Positions 1 to 4,823 of a stretch of DNA of 7,713 nt are shown here, piece by piece. Both the position numbers and the translations under genes were made by a program. Location of the stretch: the NCBI GenBank assembly GCA_030152265.1, contig JASLHQ010000239.1, positions 1 through 7,713 on the forward strand, read 5' to 3'. Position 1 is the stretch's first letter. Each line of letters starts with the position of its first letter. This stretch comes from Savagea sp. GTDB lineage: Bacteria; Bacillota; Bacilli; Bacillales_A; Planococcaceae. The notes under the pieces are model-generated. The model worked only from the letters and a program-made list of their open reading frames with translations. It searched no databases and had not been told where the DNA came from.

Positions 1-93
1 TTATATCGCTATTATTTACATGTGCGCGCAGGACTGCACAATCCGCCGTCGGATGATGAAATTTATACGTACTTAACAGAAACAGCACAGTGA
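1..93 (+). CDS. C-terminal end of an unrecognised protein (5' truncated)
   Basis: The frame starting at base 1 is open until a TGA at 91-93 and gives 30 residues ending in IYTYLTETAQ. The start of the gene lies outside the window. The fragment begins with an aromatic/basic stretch (LYRYYLHVRAG) and continues with an Asn-Pro-Pro-Ser-Asp-Asp segment. I do not recognise a family from this piece. It is treated as a real gene end because a strong intrinsic terminator begins two bases after the stop codon, and because the next gene starts about 160 bases further on behind its own candidate promoter. It could in principle be a chance open frame, but the terminator position argues against that. Confidence 0.6.
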   Translation, partial: LYRYYLHVRAGLHNPPSDDEIYTYLTETAQ

Positions 94-95
94 CG

Positions 96-138
96 AAAAG
101 GTAATCATTCTCTATACTAGAGGGTGATTACCTTTTTT
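96..138 (+). terminator. Intrinsic terminator after the upstream gene
   Basis: The arm 96-114 pairs with 118-136 as an uninterrupted 19-bp stem around a 3-base loop (115-117). Only two pairs are G-U (108/124 and 109/123). The outer arms read aaaaggtaatca and tgattacctttt. The T run is 133-138, so its first four T pair with the A run at 96-99. It sits directly behind the stop at 91-93 and separates the upstream gene from the membrane-protein cluster. The A/T-rich base of the stem means it might also work weakly in reverse, but no convergent gene is seen. Confidence 0.9.
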
Positions 139-184
139 GTGTAAAAGATGATAAACTATCTTAGTATATCAAATGAGAAAAGAC

Positions 185-210
185 GTTTCTTTTCTATAGA
201 AAGTGGGAAT
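185..210 (+). promoter_or_regulatory. Candidate SigB-type promoter for the DUF308-lemA-TPM cluster
   Basis: GTTTCT at 185-190 and GGGAAT at 205-210 are separated by 14 bases. From memory, the Bacillus general-stress consensus is GTTTAA, about 12-15 bases, then GGGWAW; the -10 fits fully and the -35 fits in its GTTT core. No convincing SigA pair was found between the terminator at 138 and the first gene. The expected transcript start near 217 leaves about 34 bases before the ATG at 251. A perfect 12-bp palindrome (191-202, TTTCTATAGAAA) fills most of the spacer and could be an operator or chance. The call rests on motif match only. Confidence 0.45.
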
Positions 211-235
211 AGATTAGGTAGTCTTACAGATGAAT

Positions 236-244
236 GGAAGGAAG
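236..244 (+). promoter_or_regulatory. Ribosome binding site that favours the ATG at 251
   Basis: GGAAGGAAG lies 6-9 bases before the ATG at 251. The in-frame ATG at 230 lies upstream of this site and has only a weak AGGT about ten bases ahead of it. Starting at 251 also removes a charged MNGRKRC lead that is not part of the first hydrophobic segment. Confidence 0.6.
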
Positions 245-250
245 AGATGT

Positions 251-793
251 ATGCGAAAATTTTATTCAGTTTCCATCTTTTTAATTAGTTTGGCGCTCGT
301 CGCATTCGGGGTGTGGATCGTCTTTAATCCGACGGTATCATTACGTGTCTTTACATTATCGATCGGGATTCTTTTACTCATTCACGGAGTAGTTGAAATG
401 ATTTCTTTCGTCGAACAACGAAAAATATGGAACATTTCCTTTATCTTTCTCGTAAATGGATTGTTGTCATTCGTCGTCGGTGGAATTACATTGTTCGTTC
501 CTGATTTAGCGGAGCAAACATTCGTGTACATTTTTGCGATTTGGTTACTTTTATCATCGCTCATCCAAATGTACGCGGCATTCTCTTTGCGCGATGTGAG
601 AGGATGGGGTTGGTTACTTGCGGTAGGCGTCATCATTTTCGTCTTTGCGATCGCCTCCTTATTATCAAAAATGACAGTTGCCTTCGTTGTCAGCTTGTCA
701 TTTGGTTTGTATTTTATCGTGCAGGGTATTGGATTATTTGTCATTTGGTTATTACTACGTCGCGTAACGCGTCGTACAATTTATCGAGATTAG
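251..793 (+). CDS. DUF308/HdeD-family six-span membrane protein
   Basis: This 180-residue protein is nearly all hydrophobic. Likely membrane spans are at about residues 7-26, 34-54, 62-83, 91-112, 119-138 and 144-169, with short loops and a basic end (LLRRVTRRTIYRD). Three pairs of spans, and the pattern of a Phe-Asn-Pro loop after span 1 and a VPD loop after span 3, match the DUF308/HdeD family. E. coli HdeD takes part in acid resistance at high cell density; the function of most relatives in Gram-positive bacteria is unknown. An in-frame ATG at 230 would add seven residues, but the ribosome binding site favours 251. It is the first gene of a cluster that continues 16 bases later with lemA. 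The possible SigB-type promoter would fit a stress role, but that is inference. Family assignment is from topology and loop pattern, not from a catalytic motif. Confidence 0.8.
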   Translation: MRKFYSVSIFLISLALVAFGVWIVFNPTVSLRVFTLSIGILLLIHGVVEMISFVEQRKIWNISFIFLVNGLLSFVVGGITLFVPDLAEQTFVYIFAIWLLLSSLIQMYAAFSLRDVRGWGWLLAVGVIIFVFAIASLLSKMTVAFVVSLSFGLYFIVQGIGLFVIWLLLRRVTRRTIYRD

Positions 794-809
794 AAAGGTC
801 GTGGAATTT

Positions 810-1388
810 ATGAAAAAGTGGTTAGGTCCTTTAATCGGGATCCTCGTCGTGTTAGGGATAGGTGCGGTTTTATTAATCTCTCCTTACAACAACCTCGTCA
901 CATTATCAGAATCTGTCGATAAACATAAAAGTGAAATCGACAACAAATTACAACGCCGTATGGATTTAATTCCGAACTTAGTGGAAACGGTGAAAGGTTA
1001 TGCATCACATGAAACAGAAGTGATGACAAATATTGCGGACGCTCGTTCTAAAATGGCTGGCGCATCGACAACGGCAGAACAGTTAGAAGCGAACGATGAA
1101 TTATCGAGCGCGCTTTCTCGTTTACTCGTCGTCGTTGAAAACTATCCAGAATTAAAAAGTGATACACATTTTACGCAGTTAATGGATGAACTCGCAGGAA
1201 CAGAAAATCGCATTAGTGTGGAACGTGGTAAATACAACGAAGCGGTACAAGTGTACAACAATAAAGTGCAACGTTTCCCTTCTAACATTGCGGCGAAAAT
1301 TTTCGGATTCGAAAAACGTCCGTACTTCGAAGCGCAAAAAGGAGCGGAACAAGCACCGACAGTCGATTTTGGAAACGGAGCTAAGTAA
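810..1388 (+). CDS. LemA family membrane protein
   Basis: This is a 192-residue protein with one N-terminal membrane span (about residues 7-24) followed by a long, mainly helical soluble part. The LemA signature is clear: LQRRMDLIPNLVETVKGYA at 47-65, followed by HETEVMTNIADARSKM. Near the end comes the conserved KYNEAVQVYNNKVQRFPSN (141-159) and IFGFEKRPYFEA. The usual length is about 185-200 residues, so it is complete. A GTG at 801 would add MEF, but AAAGG at 795-799 spaces well only to the ATG at 810. The biochemical role of LemA is not established; in Listeria a homologue yields a presented peptide, and lemA genes are often paired with TPM-domain genes, as here. The stop codon overlaps the start of the TPM gene by one base (TAATG), so the two are probably translationally coupled and may act together at the membrane. 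Confidence 0.93.
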   Translation: MKKWLGPLIGILVVLGIGAVLLISPYNNLVTLSESVDKHKSEIDNKLQRRMDLIPNLVETVKGYASHETEVMTNIADARSKMAGASTTAEQLEANDELSSALSRLLVVVENYPELKSDTHFTQLMDELAGTENRISVERGKYNEAVQVYNNKVQRFPSNIAAKIFGFEKRPYFEAQKGAEQAPTVDFGNGAK

Positions 1389-2188
1389 TGATGAGACGGT
1401 GGTTCGTCATCGTCACACTGCTTACGATTTTCTTTCAAGTTCAACCTGTTCAAGCATTAAATCATCAACAGTACGCTGTGCAAGATCGTAGTGGCGTACT
1501 TTCTACTGAGACGAAACAACAAGTAACAGATTATGCTTTTGCGCTCCAACAAAAAACGGGTGCAGAATTTGCGGTCATCATTCAACCGAATACGGGCGAT
1601 GATCTTGTCGTCGATTATGCGCATCGTACATTTCAACAGATGGGCCTCGGTCAAAAAGGAGAGGACAACGGTGTTCTTTTCGTCATGACGACGGAAGAAA
1701 ATCCGAATACAGGCGAAGCGAAGCAGTTGCGCTTTGAAGTCGGTTACGGATTGGAAGGCGCCTTACCAGACGGAAAGGTCGGGCGCATGTTGGATGAAAT
1801 TGCAATTCCTTATTTACAACAAGGGGACATTGATGCAGCAATTTTGCAATTGTATAAAGCCGTATACAATGAAATTATGATTGAATACGGATTAGATGGA
1901 GAGCAAGTGCTCGTCGACACATTGAATGGTGAGTACGATAGCGAGTCTTCAGACGAAGGCATTTCCGTTTGGGTCATCATCGCCATCATCATTATCGTTC
2001 TACTCCTTTCCTCCGGTGGCAACAAAGGTGGGAAAGGACCGAGAGGACGTAGCGGTGGCGGGGGTCCGCCGATTTTCTTCCCGACAGGTTTCGGTGGAGG
2101 ATCAGGGGGTAGCTCAGGCGGTGGTGGCTTCGGAGGATTTGGTGGCGGCGGTTCGAGCGGTGGAGGAGGTGCAGGTCGTTCATGGTAA
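1388..2188 (+). CDS. TPM-domain (YgcG-type) secreted, membrane-anchored protein with Gly-rich tail
   Basis: This protein has 266 residues. An N-terminal signal peptide is visible (basic MMRR, hydrophobic core 6-16, likely cut after VQA at residue 23). The TPM domain covers about 28-170: YAVQDRSGVLS opens it, and DNGVLFVM (93-100) and the RFEVGYGLEGALPDG motif (115-129) are typical. An acidic linker (183-190), a membrane span (about 194-208) and a Gly/Ser-rich tail ending in GGGGAGRSW complete the standard YgcG layout. The TPM domain should therefore lie outside the membrane. Some TPM proteins have phosphatase activity (plant TLP18.3) or help assemble or repair photosystem II; in heterotrophic bacteria the role is unknown. 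A second ATG at 1391 is equally possible; GGAG at 1377-1380 is 7 bases from the first. The gene is joined to lemA by a 1-base overlap and to the next gene by a 7-base overlap. Confidence 0.92.
   Translation: MMRRWFVIVTLLTIFFQVQPVQALNHQQYAVQDRSGVLSTETKQQVTDYAFALQQKTGAEFAVIIQPNTGDDLVVDYAHRTFQQMGLGQKGEDNGVLFVMTTEENPNTGEAKQLRFEVGYGLEGALPDGKVGRMLDEIAIPYLQQGDIDAAILQLYKAVYNEIMIEYGLDGEQVLVDTLNGEYDSESSDEGISVWVIIAIIIIVLLLSSGGNKGGKGPRGRSGGGGPPIFFPTGFGGGSGGSSGGGGFGGFGGGGSSGGGGAGRSW
2054..2176 (+). repeat. Low-complexity Gly-codon tract encoding the TPM protein tail
   Basis: Residues 223-263 are mostly glycine with some serine, proline and phenylalanine, written as GGT, GGC and GGA codons in imperfect short repeats. 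This is the normal tail of the family and not a mobile repeat. The G-rich strand could slip during replication, so length may vary between strains. The end of the tract also supplies the ribosome binding site of the next gene. Confidence 0.7.
2164..2170 (+). promoter_or_regulatory. Ribosome binding site of the DUF836 gene, inside Gly codons
   Basis: AGGAGGT is a full match to the anti-Shine-Dalgarno complement and lies 11 bases before the ATG at 2182. It is read at the same time as Gly-Gly-Gly codons at the end of the TPM gene. Other AGG-like strings exist in the same tract, so this one is identified by spacing and by being the best match. Confidence 0.65.
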
Positions 2189-2421
2189 AATTAACGTTAT
2201 ATATTAATGACAATTGCAAGCTTTGTGATGAAGCACTCCAATCGATTGAACTCGTGCGTCAAGATGTCGATTTGTTACTCGATGTCGTGTCGATTGAGAA
2301 GGACGATGAACTCCAACGAAAATATATGTTGGAAGTTCCCGTCTTACTCATCGACGGAGAACAAAAATTTCAAGGGCAAATTACGTACGGAGAATTGCTT
2401 GAAACATTGCTAGATAAATAA
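2182..2421 (+). CDS. Glutaredoxin-like thiol-redox protein (DUF836 type)
   Basis: This 79-residue protein has a thioredoxin-like outline: a first strand LTLYI, then the redox motif CKLCDEA with cysteines at residues 13 and 16, a helix, a second strand (LLLDVVSI), and a cis-Pro region EVPVLLIDG (51-59) before the last helix. CxLCDEA near the N-terminus and the short length match the DUF836 glutaredoxin-like family. No signal peptide is present, so it should work in the cytoplasm, probably in thiol-disulfide exchange; its substrate is unknown. It overlaps the TPM gene by 7 bases and depends on a ribosome binding site inside that gene, which points to coupling. From memory, a similar small gene lies just upstream of cggR in several Bacillus genomes, so it may belong to the conserved neighbourhood of cggR as much as to the lemA cluster. 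A terminator follows at once. Confidence 0.85.
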   Translation: MVKLTLYINDNCKLCDEALQSIELVRQDVDLLLDVVSIEKDDELQRKYMLEVPVLLIDGEQKFQGQITYGELLETLLDK

Positions 2422-2428
2422 AAATGAG

Positions 2429-2457
2429 CGACGAACTGTATAAGTTCGTCGTTTTTT
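2429..2457 (+). terminator. Intrinsic terminator ending the lemA-TPM-DUF836 cluster
   Basis: CGACGAACT (2429-2437) pairs perfectly with AGTTCGTCG (2443-2451) around a 5-base loop, followed by six T (2452-2457). It begins seven bases after the stop at 2419-2421 and isolates the cluster from the cggR operon. Confidence 0.93.
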
Positions 2458-2502
2458 GTTTGATAAAATAGACAATATTTCATAAAAGTAGACGTGAAAT
2501 GA

Positions 2503-2531
2503 TTGCAACTTTAGGACGGATGAATTATAAT
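2503..2531 (+). promoter_or_regulatory. SigA-type promoter of the cggR-gapA operon
   Basis: TTGCAA (2503-2508) and TATAAT (2526-2531) are separated by 17 bases. The -10 is perfect and the -35 matches at five of six positions. The transcript should start near 2538, giving an untranslated leader of about 87 bases that contains the CggR operator-like repeats. The stretch between the preceding terminator and this promoter (2458-2502) holds nothing else that I recognise; no good cre site for CcpA was found. Confidence 0.88.
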
Positions 2532-2564
2532 CAAAAAGTGTAAGGCATATTTTTTTAACCTAAG

Positions 2565-2599
2565 TGGGACGAAAAATGTTCACAGGGACAAATTTCAAC
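2565..2599 (+). promoter_or_regulatory. CggR operator-like direct repeats
   Basis: TGGGAC (2565-2570), six bases, TGTT (2577-2580), then AGGGAC (2584-2589), six bases and a degenerate end. From memory, the B. subtilis operator is CGGGAC-N6-TGTC-N4-CGGGAC-N6-TGTC, located between the transcript start and the cggR start codon, which is also the location here. The two GGGAC cores are 19 bases apart here, against 20 in that pattern, and the second TGTC is not recognisable. Position and core sequence support the call; binding has to be shown. Confidence 0.7.
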
Positions 2600-2624
2600 C
2601 TCTTGAGTAGGAGGGGATGAAAAC

Positions 2625-3659
2625 ATGGAAAGATTAGAAGCCCAATGGATGATGGTTCCCGAGATGAAGGCATTGCTTGAAAGTCGCTATACGATATTGC
2701 GACATGTGCAAGCGAGTGGCCCGGTCGGCAGACGAAAGTTAGCTGAAATTGTCGGATTGCCAGAACGAGAAGTGCGTGCAGCAGTCGACTTTTTACGCGA
2801 CACGAATTTAATTCGGGTCGAAAAAGAAGGCGCGACGATTACAACATTAGGTTTTGATCTCTTAACGTCACTCGAAACGATGATGAACGATTACATCGGT
2901 CGAACGACGATCGCAAGACGAATCGCTGAGCATTACGGTATTCGTGAAGTGCGAATTGTTGACGGAGATAGCGATCATTCTGAAAGTACGAAGCTTCTCA
3001 TCGGCGAACAGGCAGCTCACCGTCTCGAACAACTCGCTACATCCGAGAGACAAATTGTCGCGGTAACGGGTGGGACGAGCGTCGCTTCCGTACCACAATT
3101 TTTATCCGGTCATTCACTCGTGCAAAACTATTTATTTATCGCAGCGCGAGGTGGAATGGGAGATGCCATACCACTTCAAGCGAATTCTATCGTTTCAACT
3201 TTCGCAAAAAAGGGAAATGCTTCATATCGAGTATTTTTCTATCCGGATGAATTGAGCGAACGAGCGCACGAAGTGTTACAAAATGAAAAAGAAGCAAAAG
3301 AGATGATGGCACTCTACGAACAAACAGATATCGTCATTCATGGAATTGGCGTCGCGGAGAAATTAGTGAAATGGCGCAACAGTTCTGAAGAAGTAAAAGA
3401 AAAAATTAAACAACAAGAGGCAAAAAGTGAAGCATTCGGCTATTACTTTAATGCGAGTGGAGATGTTGTCCATCGCATTCGCACAGTAGGAATACAATTA
3501 GAACATTTACGAGAAGTACCACATATTTTCGCATTAGCAGGTGGGAAAAAGAAAGCTGAAGCGATACTTTCTTATTTAAACATTGCACCGTCTCAAACAG
3601 TACTCATTACAGATGAAGGCGCTGCAAATGAAATGATTAAACAGATTGAATTTAAATAA
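2625..3659 (+). CDS. cggR: Central glycolytic genes regulator CggR (SorC/DeoR family)
   Basis: This is a 344-residue repressor, close to the 340 of B. subtilis CggR. The N-terminal helix-turn-helix lies at about residues 33-63 (GPVGRRKLAEIVGLPEREV and onward), and the rest is the sugar-phosphate-binding SorC domain, with VAVTGGTSVASVP (145-157), FIAARGGMG (171-179) and ITDEGAANEMI near the end. Residues that I recall as effector contacts in B. subtilis CggR are in place: G149, T151, R175, Q185, E269 and K310. Position 152 is Ser where I recall Thr. The known effector is fructose-1,6-bisphosphate, which weakens operator binding. The ATG follows AGGAGGGG (2609-2616) at good spacing. It is the first gene of the glycolytic operon and probably represses its own promoter. 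In B. subtilis the cggR-gapA transcript is cut so that gapA mRNA outlasts cggR mRNA; I saw no clear hairpin at the cggR end that would mark such a site here. Confidence 0.96.
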   Translation: MERLEAQWMMVPEMKALLESRYTILRHVQASGPVGRRKLAEIVGLPEREVRAAVDFLRDTNLIRVEKEGATITTLGFDLLTSLETMMNDYIGRTTIARRIAEHYGIREVRIVDGDSDHSESTKLLIGEQAAHRLEQLATSERQIVAVTGGTSVASVPQFLSGHSLVQNYLFIAARGGMGDAIPLQANSIVSTFAKKGNASYRVFFYPDELSERAHEVLQNEKEAKEMMALYEQTDIVIHGIGVAEKLVKWRNSSEEVKEKIKQQEAKSEAFGYYFNASGDVVHRIRTVGIQLEHLREVPHIFALAGGKKKAEAILSYLNIAPSQTVLITDEGAANEMIKQIEFK

Positions 3660-3691
3660 ATGATAAACAACTTACATGGAGGGATTTTATT

Positions 3692-4699
3692 ATGACAGTA
3701 AAATTAGCAATTAACGGATTTGGACGTATCGGACGATTAGTATTACGTGAAGTAGTAGAGCGTGACGACATCGAAGTAGTAGCGGTGAACGACTTAACAG
3801 ACGCAAACATGCTTGCACACCTTTTAAAATACGATTCAGTTCACGGTACATTCCAAGGTGAAGTTGAAGCGAAAGACGGCGCATTCCTCGTGAATGGCAA
3901 AGAAATTAAAGTATTCGCTGAAAAAGATCCAGCAAACTTACCATGGAAAGATCTCGGTGTAGACGTCGTTGTTGAATCAACGGGCGTATTCCGCGATGCA
4001 GAAGGACTCCAAAAACATATTACAGCAGGTGCAAAACGCGTCATTCTTTCAGCACCAGCAAAAGGTGACGTTGCGACATTCGTTATGGGTGTTAACCATA
4101 CAGAATACAACCCAGAAACAGACGTTGTCGTATCGAACGCATCATGTACGACAAACTGTTTAGCACCAGTAGCGAAAGTATTGAATGATGAATATTCAAT
4201 CGAACGCGGTTTAATGACGACGATTCACGCATACACAAACGACCAACGTATTCTCGACTTACCACACTCAGACTACCGTCGTGCGCGTGCAGCAGCAGTA
4301 TCAATGATTCCAACGACAACAGGAGCGGCAGCAGCGGTATCGAAAGTTATTCCTGAATTAAAAGGAAAATTAGACGGTATGGCAGTGCGTGTCCCAACGT
4401 CAAACGTTTCAATGGTTGACCTCGTTGTCGAATTAAAAGAAAAAGTAACAGAAGAACAAGTGAATGCATTATTAAAAGAAGCGGCAGAAGGCCCATTAAA
4501 AGGCATTTTAGCTTACAGCGACTTACCACTCGTTTCAGTGGACTACAACGGTGTGAAAGTATCATCAACAGTTGACGGTTTATCAACGAAAGTATTAAAC
4601 GACAACATGGTGAAAATTATCGCATGGTACGACAATGAAACAGGTTATGCTACACGTTGTGTCGATTTAGCACTTTACATGCAAGAACGTGGATTATAA
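3692..4699 (+). CDS. gapA: NAD-dependent glyceraldehyde-3-phosphate dehydrogenase (type I)
   Basis: This 335-residue enzyme oxidises glyceraldehyde 3-phosphate with NAD+ and phosphate to 1,3-bisphosphoglycerate in cytoplasmic glycolysis. The Rossmann motif INGFGRIGR is at 7-15. The catalytic SNASCTTNCLAP places Cys152, and His179 follows in the HAYT motif. VNDLTD (32-37), with Asp-Leu at the end of the second strand, and LDLPHSD (188-194), with Leu-Pro, are the features I associate with the NAD-using glycolytic GapA rather than the NADP-using gluconeogenic GapB. Linkage to cggR agrees. GGAGGG (3678-3683) is 8 bases before the ATG. Codons are strongly biased to AAC, GAC, TTC, CGT and GCA, more than in cggR, as expected for a very abundant protein. 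A small oddity is Cys323 in GYATRCVDLA, where most homologues I recall have a hydrophobic or aromatic residue. A terminator follows the gene. Confidence 0.98.
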   Translation: MTVKLAINGFGRIGRLVLREVVERDDIEVVAVNDLTDANMLAHLLKYDSVHGTFQGEVEAKDGAFLVNGKEIKVFAEKDPANLPWKDLGVDVVVESTGVFRDAEGLQKHITAGAKRVILSAPAKGDVATFVMGVNHTEYNPETDVVVSNASCTTNCLAPVAKVLNDEYSIERGLMTTIHAYTNDQRILDLPHSDYRRARAAAVSMIPTTTGAAAAVSKVIPELKGKLDGMAVRVPTSNVSMVDLVVELKEKVTEEQVNALLKEAAEGPLKGILAYSDLPLVSVDYNGVKVSSTVDGLSTKVLNDNMVKIIAWYDNETGYATRCVDLALYMQERGL

Positions 4700-4711
4700 A
4701 CCGATAATCAA

Positions 4712-4740
4712 TAGCCAATCACGGATGAACCTACTATAAT
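4712..4740 (+). promoter_or_regulatory. Candidate SigA-type promoter upstream of pgk
   Basis: TATAAT at 4735-4740 is a perfect -10, with TAGCCA at 4712-4717 (four of six -35 positions) at 17-base spacing. The transcript would start near 4747, only about seven bases before the hairpin at 4754-4788. It could give pgk-tpiA-gpmI some expression independent of CggR, but most such transcripts would meet the hairpin at once. A perfect TATAAT can also arise by chance in A/T-rich intergenic DNA. Confidence 0.45.
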
Positions 4741-4753
4741 AAGAAGTGGGTAA

Positions 4754-4788
4754 GGGGGAAAGCGGACTTATCCGTTTTCTCCCTTTTT
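4754..4788 (+). terminator. Intrinsic terminator/attenuator between gapA and pgk
   Basis: The arm 4754-4766 pairs with 4771-4783 (13 bp, two G-U pairs) around the loop CTTA, followed by five T (4784-4788). It lies 54 bases after the gapA stop and about 35 bases before the pgk start, inside an operon whose genes are usually cotranscribed. It should therefore act as a partial terminator that makes gapA mRNA more abundant than pgk-tpiA-gpmI mRNA. It may also protect the 3' end of gapA mRNA. Confidence 0.85.
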
Positions 4789-4823
4789 GTATATTCAAAA
4801 GAAGATGAAGGAGTGTAGTTTTC

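Noticed and set aside
139..184. SigA promoter using TATATC (165-170) upstream of the DUF308 gene
   Set aside because: No acceptable -35 lies 16-18 bases upstream (best is TAAAAG), so the SigB-type candidate at 185-210 is preferred.
230..250. Upstream ATG start for the DUF308 protein (187 residues)
   Set aside because: Its ribosome binding site is weak, while GGAAGGAAG is well placed for the ATG at 251. The upstream start remains possible.
382..744. Minus-strand open frame of 120 codons inside the DUF308 gene
   Set aside because: It is the reverse of a hydrophobic-codon-rich membrane gene, with no motif and no promoter. It is a shadow.
1926..2219. Overlapping frames on both strands across the Gly-rich tail
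   Set aside because: They come from the low-complexity GGN repeats and have no independent start signals or recognisable protein features.
2494..2509. cre-like (CcpA) site TGAAATGATTGCA overlapping the -35 of the cggR promoter
   Set aside because: The central CG and the conserved C near the 3' end are missing, so it does not fit the consensus.
2549..2556. T run in the cggR leader as a possible terminator or attenuator
   Set aside because: No stem precedes it; the region 2532-2548 does not fold into a GC-containing hairpin by eye.
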